A stretch of 64,000 nucleotides of DNA from Cymbomonas tetramitiformis (lineage: Eukaryota > Chlorophyta > Pyramimonadophyceae > Pyramimonadales > Pyramimonadaceae): positions 1-64,000 of the forward strand of contig LGRX02034764.1 of assembly GCA_001247695.2 (NCBI GenBank), written 5' to 3'. The position numbers and the translations under genes were made by a program. Below the pieces are notes generated by a model that made no database searches, was not told the origin of the DNA, and saw nothing but the letters and a program-made list of their open reading frames with translations. Shown here piece after piece: positions 52,360 through 62,460 of the stretch. Position 1 is the first letter of the stretch. Each line of letters begins with the position of its first letter.

Positions 52360-54356
52360 TCATGGGGAGACAGACTTTCGCCCCCCCATAAAATGGGGGT
52401 GACGGTCTCTTCCTGTGTCACCCCTCGCCATGTAGTGTCACTTGCATCTTGCCTGCCGTCAGTTCCGTCCGATAATAAAACACCTAAGTTATTTTATTAT
52501 CTCATCTTAGACTGTGATATGCTGAGTGGCCTCTGCCTCCCACTCGTTGTTTCTTGCCGGGTTGGCCTATATATATCCACCCTTTGTGTATATGTATTTC
52601 GGCCTTCCCGTCAGGTTATGGGCTTGACCACTTGGTAGTGGTCGCTCATCATTCTCGCCGTCTCTGATCCCGCGACCACCTTGCTTGCGGTATACAACGT
52701 CGCCCCTCGCGTCGCTGATCTTCATTTGGAGCGCCCCTTGCCCTCCCCACTTTTACGGAGCGCCCCCGGCCCTCCCAACCATTCTCCGAGCACCCTTGTC
52801 CTCGGTTGTTGCGCACCGTCATCCGTACCTCACCAACGCTTATTTGGCAGAGCACCCTTGTCCTCTACGCCTCCATCTTGACCTCCGTGTGCCTCATCGA
52901 CACCGGGAATTTCGTCGAGCACCCTGTCCTCGACGCGACATCTACTCGAGCACCTTTGTCCTCGACGCTTTTGTCCGACTTTGTGCGCTCTGCCAACAGC
53001 GGTTCTGCTGCCGGGAAAATGACTTATCGCACGAGTATTTTGACCTCACCAACGTTTTCCCCGTGGTATTTGACCCCAATTAAGCTTTTTCATTGCCGGA
53101 TTTAGTCAATTTTACGAGAAGTTACGTTATCGACAAGAACCCCAACGCGCTCTTGACTTTCTGGCCAGCAGTACCCCTTCTGGCGTGAAAACGGGTTCCC
53201 GCACGACGTTTTTGACTACACCGCCGTTTTCCCCGCGAAAATCTAGCCCAAATTGACCCTTTCATCGTTTGGTTTGCTTGATTTTGCGAGAAGATACCTC
53301 TTCACTTGGGAACCCTGACTCTTCGTTCGCGGAATTCTGCAGCCAGCGGTCAGCGACCATGTCTCCTGACCGCCAGCATGCGCGCATGGCCGCTGCTCGT
53401 TCAGCGTTAGAGTCTCTCCGATTGCGGCAACAGCATTTTACCGTTCGTTGTGGTCTGGTGGTGTCTGGTGGTGCTCATGCACCAAACACCAAAGTCGAGT
53501 CCATCACCCCCATCGTCAACATGAGCTTTGACCACTACGAGCTCACCCCGCAGCATCCTCCACTCTTCCCTCCACCCTGCGTGCCCCTTGGCCACTGCGT
53601 GGTGGTGTTTGGTGGTGCTGCGGCCCTCATCCCACCGTGTTCCCTCTCTGCTTTCGCACTTGTGTGCGGCGGAGTGGGGGCGCACCTCATCTTCCGCCTT
53701 CGCCTCTCTCAGAGTGCCCGCGTCACCGCACGCGCTCTGGTGGTGCCGCCCACCCTCGCCCCGCACCGCGTGGGCGTTGGTTGACCGCATCTTGGCGGCG
53801 CTCGCCTTCATCCACCATCGAGAGCTACGCCGCCATCCACCCTCGACCGCTGGAGCCTAGGATTGCCGGCTGGCCTGCGGGAGTAGCTTATCCCCGCAAC
53901 ACATGCATGGGCGTAAGCCCCTAGAGCACGCATCTAGAGACCAACGCAGGCGAAGCCACACTAGTTGGGTTGAAAAAGACCCCTTTGGGTCTCACGAGAT
54001 GTACGTTTCCTTAGGGTTTCGCCTTTGAGCTTGCCGTAGGATGTTAGGCTTGGCCTGGCAAGTTGGCATCGTGGCACCTCACACCTTCAGGGTGAGGTGG
54101 TGTCATGGGGAGACAGACTTTCGCCCCCCCATAAAATGGGGGTGACTGTCTCTTCCTGTGTCACCCCTCGCCGTGTAGTGTCACTTGCATCTTGCCTGCC
54201 GTCAGTTCCGTCCGATAATAAAACACCTAAGTTATTTTATTATCTCATCTTAGACTGTGATATGCTGAGTGGCCTCTGCCTCCCACTCGTTGTTTCTTGC
54301 CGGGTTGGCCTATATATATCCACCCTTTGTGTATATGTATTTCGGCCTTCCCGTCA
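52360..54356 (+). mobile_element. LTR element C, 1,997 bp, nested in A
   Basis: LTRs 52360-52613 and 54103-54356 (254 bp each, nearly identical). The 5' LTR is followed by GGTTATGGGCTTGACC, the best half-tRNA-Met primer site in the window, and GAGGTGGTG precedes the 3' LTR. The target duplication is imperfect: CCCAT on the left (52355-52359) and TCAT on the right (54357-54360). It is related to B in its interior, but its LTR sequence is largely different. Confidence 0.88.
53359..53784 (+). CDS. small protein of element C (141 aa)
   Basis: Begins MSPDRQHARMAAARSALESL and contains CGLVVSGGAHAPNTKVESIT, GHCVVVFGGAA and ARALVVPPTL, ending HRVGVG. It is homologous to the element B ORF over its whole length (see 51095-51526). 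No known domain recognised. Confidence 0.6.
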   Translation: MSPDRQHARMAAARSALESLRLRQQHFTVRCGLVVSGGAHAPNTKVESITPIVNMSFDHYELTPQHPPLFPPPCVPLGHCVVVFGGAAALIPPCSLSAFALVCGGVGAHLIFRLRLSQSARVTARALVVPPTLAPHRVGVG

Positions 54357-54550
54357 TCATGAAGGATACAATCGTGCCGCACAGGCCGCGCGCCCCCAAC
54401 AGTCGCGCCGCCCATAGCCGCGCGATGCCCCGACAGAGAGCGCACCGCAACGGCAGATTGGGGGAAAAGTTGTATCCTACGTGTTTCACTCTTCGCCGCC
54501 TACGTGGCGCCGTGGGGACTCAGTACTCTGTACCGCACCAGAATCACCAT

Positions 54551-54640
54551 CAATAGCCAGAGTAGCTCATCAACGGCAGAGCGCTCGTCCGGTATGCGAG
54601 AGGTCACGGGCTCGATCCCGGCCTGGCTCACCTTTTTCGG
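54551..54640 (+). tRNA. tRNA-Thr(GGT)-like sequence, probably degenerate
   Basis: From 54556 the order is acceptor-like GCCAGAG, TA, D stem GCTC/GAGC (54565-54568 and 54579-54582), anticodon stem CTCGT/GCGAG with loop CCGGTAT (anticodon GGT), then GGGCTCGATCCC (B box) and CTGGC. A TTTTT terminator follows at 54633. Faults: C instead of U at position 33, and a T arm about two bases short, so acceptor pairing is incomplete. It is best read as a tRNA pseudogene or the head of a tRNA-derived SINE inside element A. Confidence 0.5.
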
Positions 54641-54673
54641 GCTTCTGGTCTAGCGGCACAGTTTCTGTTCCCC

Positions 54674-55990
54674 ATGACCCATGGCTTTAAGCCCCAAAAG
54701 GGTTTCACGCTCGACGGTTCCGACGCTGAGGCCGACTTCGCCATTCTGCTCAGCAACATTCGACACGTATTGTCACCCATTTCCCACTTCGAGTACGACA
54801 AGTTTTTTTACCTGGAGCACGAGTATCTGGTGTACCTCTGGTCCCTCAACGAGCTCCTCTTCAACATCCTTAAGGGCGTCCTCCAGGGTACGGCACTGGC
54901 TCTCTTCCAGGAGTCCGCCCGTGCCCACCCTCGTGCCCACCCTCGGCCACCACTGACCCCGACACCTTCCGCTTCTGGACGAAGCTGCGGTCGACCGTCA
55001 TCGACGAGACCGCTGACCCTGCCCCCCAGCTCACGGTGCTTCGAGTGCTGGGGGACAAGCACCAGCGCCTGCACCCCACCTACGACGATGCCGGCAGGGT
55101 ACAGGACCTCCATCACGTTCTTGGCCGGTCGGCAGCCAGCTCCCCTCATGTGTCACCACTATATCGAGTGGTGCTGCGTGAGCTGGCTGTCGGCCACGCC
55201 TTCACGTTCTCGGCCCTACTCCTTCGCCTCAGCACAGTCTGGCAGAGCGAGGGCCATCTTGCACGACTCCGTTCCCCGTCCGCGGGGCCCGGTGGTGGCA
55301 AGCACGCGCCCACCTCTGCATCGTTCCTTCAATTCCGCACAGCGCAGCAACATCGTCAAACCCGTCGGCGACTGGAAGCCGCCGCCCCGCCACGGCCGCT
55401 ATTTTGTGTGGGAAGGTGTCGGCTACCCCTGCGTCACATGCTTTCGCCTCTGGGGGCTCACTGACGCTCACATCCCCACCCGTGGCGTGTGCCCCTATTC
55501 ATGCGCGGCATCATTTGCCCCCGAGCAGGCACCGGCGGGCGCGCCGGCGGCACCGCCTCGCCCCACGATTGACGCATGGTTGCAGCCGCCTGCGGCTCCC
55601 GCTCCCGCTGCAGCGGCCGCCGTACATTTTGCCGAGGGGTCTCCCTCCCCGCAGTTTGCTGCGGCTGACGACTCTGACCCGGCGGCTTTCACTCTCCGCT
55701 TGCCTCTCGATCACGATCCTCCTGGACCAAAGCCCGACGACTCTGCAGGTCACGATGACGACGATTGGCCGGCACTGCGTACCGTGCCGTGGATCCCGCC
55801 TATTCAGGGCGCCGCTTCAGCGCTCAATTACAGCAACAAGCAAGATTACGTAGCCGTGACGTGCACCTGCGGGTTAACACTGCCTTGTAGATTAGACTTG
55901 GGATTTAGCCGTACTAGCCGAGCCGGTGTGGCTCCTTGTCTCTGCATGACTGCCTTGCCTGGTGACACCTCATCCCCACGGGGTGAGGTG
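54674..55990 (+). pseudogene. gag of element A, main body, with frameshifts
   Basis: Encodes KGFTLDGSDAEADFAILLSN, then FEYDKFFYLEHEYLVYLWSL and NELLFNILKGVLQGTALALF, typical of a copia gag capsid region. Homology-like sequence then runs in another frame (VLRVLGDKHQRLHPTYDD, 55036-55150) and returns to give YPCVTCFRLWGLTDAHI and RGVCPYSC, a Cys/His cluster in place of a zinc knuckle, followed by a Pro/Ala/Asp-rich tail. There is no protease or pol. At least two frameshifts are present. Confidence 0.65.
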
Positions 55991-55993
55991 GTG

Positions 55994-56242
55994 TCACGGG
56001 GAGCCCAATCTCCCCCCCCCCACTGTAAGGGGGGGACGATGGGTCACCCGGCTTTCACCCCTCGACGTGTGTTGTCACCAGTCACCGTGCCACCGCTCTT
56101 TGACTCAATAAAACACTCTGCTCCGTATTTTATATCATCTTAGCACACAATGAATCTCTGCCCCCTGCCATTCTGTTTCACTGCTTACCACGATATATAT
56201 ATATATATACCCAATCATATATATATATCCCCTCTTTCGTGA
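55994..56242 (+). repeat. 3' LTR of element A
   Basis: 249 bp, differing from the 5' LTR by a handful of changes, mainly in the C/G runs. Followed by CAATA. Confidence 0.92.
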
Positions 56243-56247
56243 CAATA

Positions 56248-56939
56248 CTTACTTTCCCAACAGTCGATTTCCCCCGAAAACACACAATATGGCCTTAAGT
56301 ATGGAAAACATTTGACAAATAATATTTTTTCGTTGTTTTTTGGTGTTTTTTCGTTCACCTTATTGCTCGAATATTTCGATGTATTGGTGCGTTTAACTAC
56401 AGCCACCATTACCAATTTCAAGGCATTAGTAAAGGCGATTGTTTAATGGTCGAGGGGCGACCTAATACTCGAATAAGCGGTTGTGAGAACTGATTTTTGA
56501 CACTTTTGATTCCTGGAAAACGTGTTTTTGGCTTGTATATCACCGATATATCGTTGTATATATAATGCGATCATGTATTTTATAGATCAAAATCACTTTA
56601 TAAGAGTTATGGAACATGTAACGAATCACCCACACTTACCAAGGTATCGTATACCGTGAAAACGGCGCATTCGGTGCCACAAACTAGTGCTTTTGGCAAA
56701 AAATTCCATCCGCTCCATAGGGGTTAAAGAATTGAACAGAGGATGTCGAATAAAATACTGCTAGGTGCTCATCTCATGTTGGAATGACTTCTGGGTTAAA
56801 CGATCTCTGCCGGCTAGTGGTCAGCAGCAATCCAAGATGCCGCCTGTCTGCTCACGAAAGTAGATGAATCATGGAAGAAAAGAAAATGTCTGTCGGTTTA
56901 GCTGTTGTGTGTGTGTGCGGCCAGTTGGGAGGAATTACA
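56248..56939. other. unassigned, AT-rich sequence between elements A and D
   Basis: No ORF with protein-like composition and no repeat boundary. It is flanking DNA of both elements. Confidence 0.4.
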
Positions 56940-57614
56940 CATCTTGCTGGACTTCGGGTTTAGGCTTAGTTATTATGGGCTCTGACTAGCCCCTAGCCTG
57001 ACCCTGCTTCCGTATCGTGTCCGTGACATCCTAGCACTGTACTGTACCGTAGTACAGTACAGTAGTACAGTAGTACATTACAGTAGTACAGTCATTGTTT
57101 CATTGTCTGGGTTTCCGAGAGCATAAAGCCTCGGCCAGACACTAGTGATGTGATTATCTGTTTGATCTGTAGCGAGCTTAGCCGGACAGTAGTATCTGTC
57201 TTCCTCGCAGGTTAGGGCCCGCACCGGCTTTCCGGTAGTTCTGATGGCACAACGCCTTGCTGTTGCCATGTTCGGCTAAGTAGGACGTAGGAGGGGTTGA
57301 GCGCCCACTTGGGCGGTGGTGTATTGTTCCCACGGTATGGCCTTTTAGCTTGGCAGTGATGGCGGCACGCGTTGTGCTCGCCTTCGCTGCGCAGGAGATC
57401 AGCAGTTGGTGACGATTTTTTTTACAGCAGTATCGTCGCGGCGAGAGTCGATTTGCTTCGTGCGCCACTGGCCCTGGCGAGGTCGCTCCACACGTTGTCG
57501 ATTTCGGCCGCTCTCATTCTTCCGCTCACGACCTGTGATTTTCGTTCTATTCTGCTGAGACTTCTACAGATTGTCTGGCCGCTGTGAAAATCTTATACCA
57601 CCACCCTTGCTTAG

Positions 57615-57881
57615 CAGGGCTCTATATCGGTTTGGTTTTTTGGTATCGATACTATCCGATATCCGAAAAATGGTATCGATAATCGGCACAATCGATAAAT
57701 TCGCATGACACCGGCAATCGGCACAATCGATTATTTGGGCATTTATATGTAAGTTGTTATAAATAAAATATGGAACATCAAAACCTGCACAATCGATAGT
57801 TTGATATTGCAATCCGATAATCGGCGATAAATACGATATATCGATAGTATCGGTTATCGGAAATATCGATATAGAGCCTTG
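57615..57881. mobile_element. 267 bp hAT-type MITE in the leader of element D
   Basis: Perfect 8 bp target duplication TTGCTTAG (57607-57614, 57882-57889). Termini CAGGGCTCTATATCG on the left and the complement of CAAGGCTCTATATCG on the right. The interior is rich in TATCGAT and AATCG motifs. It lies 35 bp upstream of the gag ATG and so inserted after element D. Confidence 0.92.
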
Positions 57882-57915
57882 TTGCTTAGCTCAACTCTTC
57901 CGTTATCTCTCCATC

Positions 57916-60117
57916 ATGGTTACTACAGCGAATAGAATGACGCGGTCTCGCGTCCGTAGATTAGAGACGATTATCGATGATGTGGGTGCGCAGCACTCTG
58001 CGACACCCCACACGCCGCAGTTGCCAGCTCCGACCACCGCAGCTGCGAGAGAGATTCTTGAGAAATGCCAGCAGCTGGCTCGAGACAATTTTGACAGGAA
58101 GGTTGCAAAGGTGGTTGCGACCAAAATTCTCGGAGACAAGTCGGAGCGCTTCGCTGGGACAGAGGCAAACGCCGTGGACATTTTTTCACAGCTGATGCAT
58201 GAGCTTCGCGCACAGTTCTTACTGCAATCACAGGCATTTGCTCCCCTCTTTGACCTGGCTAACATGGCTGTTGAGGCTAGGCATGAGGCCAATGAGTTGC
58301 TGCTTTCGGCTTTGACGTTTCTGGCTCGACCTGGCTCGCCTGCTCGTGATTGGCTTGAGGCCTCTGGGTCTGACGTTCCTGGAGATGGCAAGCGTGCTGC
58401 CCTTGAGGTGGTACGCATGCTCCAGGAACGCTCAGAGCCCTTTGACTCTTTTGAGTCGCTGCTGGCGGTTCGCATCCCCAGCAGCGGAGATCCTGACCGT
58501 GGCATCCGTGAGTTCAATGGCCTGTTGCGGGACGTCCAGCGTTCCCACAACTTGCCAGAGGACGCGGTGAAGCGGCAATTTCTCAAGGCTCTCTGCAATT
58601 CGGCTTTGTACCGTGATTTGGCTAATTCTCTGGCTCGAGCTGACCAGCGGCAGGGCGTGTCTCTTTTGACTATTCAGGCTCGTGTGCGGGAGCAGTTCCG
58701 CCACGGCCTGAAAGTCTCTGACACTCCTGTCTATGCTCTGTCATTCGGCGAAGGCGCGTCTGGCCTGGCTGCGGCGTTGTCCAGTCTGCAGAAGCAGCTG
58801 GAGCGCATGCAGCAGGACATTCGTGACCTGAAGCGGCAGAAGCGGGAAGGGTCGCCGCCTGCGGGCAAGCACCTTACCCGCTCTGCTGCTAAGCATCATC
58901 GTGCTGGTGTTAAGCCACTTGGCACCGCTCCTCCTGTCTCATTTGACAAGAAGAGTGGTGCCTTCGTGCCTCACTGCAGAAATGCGGAGTGTGCACAACG
59001 TGGTTTGAAGCACTGGCATGCTGAATGCCCCAACGGCGGTCCTCAGTCTGCCCACTACTGTGGTGCAGTTGAGGACTATGAGACTGACTGCCTGGCTGTT
59101 CGTTTCCAGCGGTTCTATGACGCTGGGGATGAACATGCCTTCGAGTCGCTCTGCACGATGGAGGGTCGCCCAGAGGTGTGCGAGCTGTCGGCACATTCTT
59201 TTGTGACGGCTGAGCCCACATCTCTGCGGCACTTTCAGGATGCGGCGGCTTTCGCTCAGGATGCGGCGGCTGACGATGACGGCATGGCTCAGTTTGGTCT
59301 GGCCACATTCCACTCGGGTGCACGGGGCTCGATTCCGCCACCGCCTGCGGTTCGGCATCCCTCTGCACTCGTGGCCGGTGGTGTGCCTGCGGCTCATGAC
59401 CCGCCAGTGGTTATCCCTGGCTCTCTCGGCTTGCCTGGCTCTGTCCCGTCACTCCAGCTTGGCGACTCTGCACCGGCTCCGCTGTTTGCTGGCATGAGGA
59501 TTGAGGCTTCTGACATTGGCTCTGAAGTCTTTGACAATGACCAAGACTCTGACAATGACTCTGACGGCGGGCAGCAAGTGGCTTTTGGCTCCTTCGGCAC
59601 TCTTGAGCATGACTCTGACAGGGGAGCATCGCCAGTAGCAGCTCCGGTGTACCGTCCGCGGACTCCGCCGAGTTTTCTCCGGTGTGCACTAATGGCATCT
59701 GTGCTCTGTTGTTCCTTACTGGCCAGCTCTACGGCATCTCTGGTTACCGTGGGCGGTGGTGACAGGGGCCTGGTTGAGCCCGGAGCCACCGTCCGTCGGT
59801 CTACTGGAGATCTCTTTACTTCAGATTCGCCGCTTGGTTCTCTGGACATCCGTGATTGGCCACCAGATGATGAAGTTCTTGTGTCCGTATCTTCAATGCT
59901 CGAACCGCCGTGGGAATCTACTTGTTTAAGTTCTTCAGTGTTTTCGGAATCTTTACCGTTTTCGGTTGCTTTACTTTCTGCTATGGATCCACCTTGCCCG
60001 CTTGGGTCTGGTGGTGCTCAATTTGAAACAGACAGCTTACAATTCACTTCGGGATTCTTCTGTGCTTGCATCCCGACCGCTGAACTCAGCCCTGCTGACC
60101 AGCCTCAAAGTGGCTGA
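57916..60117 (+). CDS. gag polyprotein of element D (733 aa)
   Basis: Intact frame starting MVTTANRMTRSRVRRLETII. Residues ~40-260 are helical and capsid-like (QFLKALCNSALYRDLANSL). A coiled coil (LQKQLERMQQDIRDLKRQK) lies around 290-312. A Cys/His cluster at 354-371 (CRNAECAQRGLKHWHAEC) takes the place of a zinc knuckle. An acidic, Pro/Ala-rich region and a hydrophobic segment near 590-610 (CALMASVLCCSLLASSTASL) follow. It ends without a protease or pol domain. An uninterrupted 733-codon frame in a non-autonomous element suggests the protein is still under selection or that insertion was recent. Confidence 0.85.
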   Translation: MVTTANRMTRSRVRRLETIIDDVGAQHSATPHTPQLPAPTTAAAREILEKCQQLARDNFDRKVAKVVATKILGDKSERFAGTEANAVDIFSQLMHELRAQFLLQSQAFAPLFDLANMAVEARHEANELLLSALTFLARPGSPARDWLEASGSDVPGDGKRAALEVVRMLQERSEPFDSFESLLAVRIPSSGDPDRGIREFNGLLRDVQRSHNLPEDAVKRQFLKALCNSALYRDLANSLARADQRQGVSLLTIQARVREQFRHGLKVSDTPVYALSFGEGASGLAAALSSLQKQLERMQQDIRDLKRQKREGSPPAGKHLTRSAAKHHRAGVKPLGTAPPVSFDKKSGAFVPHCRNAECAQRGLKHWHAECPNGGPQSAHYCGAVEDYETDCLAVRFQRFYDAGDEHAFESLCTMEGRPEVCELSAHSFVTAEPTSLRHFQDAAAFAQDAAADDDGMAQFGLATFHSGARGSIPPPPAVRHPSALVAGGVPAAHDPPVVIPGSLGLPGSVPSLQLGDSAPAPLFAGMRIEASDIGSEVFDNDQDSDNDSDGGQQVAFGSFGTLEHDSDRGASPVAAPVYRPRTPPSFLRCALMASVLCCSLLASSTASLVTVGGGDRGLVEPGATVRRSTGDLFTSDSPLGSLDIRDWPPDDEVLVSVSSMLEPPWESTCLSSSVFSESLPFSVALLSAMDPPCPLGSGGAQFETDSLQFTSGFFCACIPTAELSPADQPQSG

Positions 60118-60551
60118 GTTTACTTCAATTATCCTGGCAGCTTGATTAGCTTTAGCCCAGTAGTGGGATGACCGGGTCAAGACCCCGGCACCCAGCTAGA
60201 AGTGATCGGTTTCCACCGAAGTGAATGTTAGGTGTTTGTTTATTATCTCGTGGCTGTATATCCTGTGCCTGCTTTGCTAGGTAGTCACACCCACGGGTGG
60301 TGTGCTGGACTTCGGGTTTAGGCTTAGTTATTATGGGCTCTGACTAGCCCCTAGCCTGACCCTGCTTCCGTATCGTGTCTGTGACATCCTAGCACTGTAC
60401 TGTACAGTAGTACAGTACAGTAGTACAGTCATTGTTTCATTGTCTGGGTTTCCGAGAGCATAAAGCCTCGGCCAGACACTAGTGATGTGATTATCTGTTT
60501 GATCTGTAGCGAGCTTAGCCGGACAGTAGTATCTGTCTTCCTCGCACATCT

Positions 60552-61429
60552 CTAGAAGAGGGCTCGCGAAAATTAAATAACAGTTGCCCGCTAGTGTGTC
60601 ACAACTATGAACACGCTTAGAAGGGGTCCCTCGGGCACCCCTGAAAGGCCTGTCACACCCCCCATATTCAGTCACGCTACCGCAGCCCATGTCAGACCCC
60701 ACCGCAGTTGCCCCCATTGCGCCCGTCTCAGCCGACAGCAAACGCCCCAGCCATGACCCCCTTTTTCATTAATTGTCATTTCCCCCCTCAGTCACGGTCC
60801 TACCCCAGTTCATTGTCCGCTCGAGCGCCCGGAGCATATCACGTTCACCCTCCTGCTCAGATCGCCCTCCCAGTTTAAATCATGCACGACGCCTCGCCAA
60901 GCGCTACATCGACGTCGCCGCGACCAGCCCGTGCCGATCCGCGAGAACCGCAGAGCGTCGAGCACGACATCACGCGAAGTGACATCACGACACGACCACA
61001 CATGACGTCTCGGCAATGCATGACAGGGCAAACGCAAGCGCGCGTTGACACCAAACGCCGCTGTCACCGGGAACCAATGGTCACAGGGCATCCGAAACGA
61101 CAATGGCATTCACGGACTTTCACTATGCTCGCTTGAGTATTTAGCTAGCTCTGCTTTCGAAAAGTTAGATCCGAACCTTTCAAAACCATTCCGCGGTATA
61201 GTGATATTCGCCTCTTGTGGCCTAGTATTAAATGTGATATTTGCATACATATACTTTGAATCCACATGAGAGCTTTGTCACTAGCAGTTTGTAAGAGTCT
61301 GGTTCGGATCCCCAGAGTGCCGTCACGCCACTCTGACGTATGTGCGAAGTCGTGACGTTGTGCTTGCTTTATCTGTGAATTGCCCCCTGTGTTGCTCGTT
61401 TGCCTTTCTGCTTTTCATGCTTCCATCTG
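60552..61429. other. unassigned sequence
   Basis: No element ends or exons recognised. C-rich towards 60640-60770 and richer in CACGACATCACG-type words near 60960-61010. Confidence 0.35.
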
Positions 61430-62460
61430 AGCCTGAATTTACAGTCTGCGAGTGCAAGTTAGGCCCGCGCCCGTTTTGCGAATCCACGAGCCGGCGCGGC
61501 AGAAGCGCGTTGCCGCCTGGCATGTTTTACGTGGCATAGCAGTAGAAACGCATGTCACCGTTCCGCAGCGCTGGAGATCCTCAGCTGTCCGAAAACATTC
61601 ACGAATTCACAACACGCTCACGAATTCCCGCAGAGGGGCATTTTTCCCGTTGAGCGCCTAGCGGCGAGATAGCCCGAAGCTGCGTTTGTCATAAGTTCAC
61701 ACCCGTGACGGCGGACCGTCACAGGCACTCTCAGCGGTATTCACGTGTGTGCACGATGCGCTCGGCCTTTTTGTGCCATATTTCGTACCAATTGCTTTGC
61801 GAATTCGAACCGCGCAGGGCTTGCTTGCCGAATATGCTCAAACCGGCGTATGTGACCGGCGTTTGGGAATGCACAACCGTAGCCGCGCCAACTCGAGCCG
61901 TGACACCTGACTTTTGTTGTTTGACGAGGTTGTAGCCGCACCCATGTTTTTCCCACAGTTTGTATGATGTTAACTTTTGTGAATTCGAACTGCGCAGGCT
62001 GTGGCAACGTTGAATTCCCCGAACGGGCCTGTGTGACAGGTTGTGGGAATTCACGGCTTACGGCGCGTCAGCGCGAGTCCAAACACCCGACTGCAACCTT
62101 TTGGCAGCATTGCAGCCGAATGTCTTTCCTTCAGTTTTCATTGTGTTTGTATTTGTGAATCCGACCCTTGTGGGCGTTGGCAACGGTGAATTCCCCGACG
62201 GGCCTGTATGACAGGTTGTGGGAATTCATGGTTGGCGACGCGCCAGCTCGGGTCTGGACACCTGACCCATGCCTTTTTGCCATGCGTGTGCTCGAAGCAC
62301 GCCTTTGCCCGTAGTTTCTTTCATAATTGTCGACGGGAACTTGTGCTTGGTTGCTCGAAGGGCACCAACTTGGCCTCGTGGCAGGTTGGGGGCATTCACC
62401 ACAGGAGCCGCTCGTGCTGCGACCTGGGCGCACGGCACGAGAGCCGCAGTGAATGCCCAA
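61430..62460. repeat. diverged tandem repeat, period about 178 bp
   Basis: Units can be anchored on GAATTCGAACNGCGCAGG-like sequence at 61801 and 61981 and on diverged equivalents near 62157 and 62335; a further unit may begin near 61434. Each unit also contains a GTGTGACAGGTTGTGGGAATTC-like block. Cys-rich peptides appear in one frame (NCAGCGNVEFPE, ACVTGCGNS), but stops interrupt every copy. It could be satellite DNA or an old duplicated exon. Confidence 0.6.

Larger units (their letters stand above)
49526..56242 (+). mobile_element. LTR element A, gag-bearing, with B and C nested inside
   Basis: LTRs 49526-49773 and 55994-56242 (248/249 bp, nearly identical) are flanked by the perfect target duplication CAATA (49521-49525 and 56243-56247). 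The sequence GGTTATCGGCC directly after the 5' LTR resembles a half-tRNA-Met primer site; GAGGTGGTG before the 3' LTR is the likely purine tract. Without the nested elements the body is about 2.7 kb and encodes only gag-like protein. No protease, integrase or RT is present, so it is non-autonomous. Confidence 0.92.
56945..60546 (+). mobile_element. LTR element D, gag-only, 3,602 bp
   Basis: LTRs 56945-57209 (265 bp) and 60303-60546 (244 bp), TGCTGG...CTCGCA, with perfect target duplication CATCT (56940-56944 and 60547-60551). The LTRs differ mainly by the number of CAGTAGTA units near 57045-57085. GGTTAGGGCCCGC follows the 5' LTR, again like a half-tRNA primer site, and CGGGTGGTG precedes the 3' LTR. 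One gag ORF and no pol, so the element is non-autonomous. A hAT MITE sits in its leader. Confidence 0.93.

Noticed and set aside
57045..57090. Telomere-like or regulatory array (CAGTAGTA units)
   Set aside because: It is a length-variable part of the element D LTR, also present in shorter form at 60395-60430.
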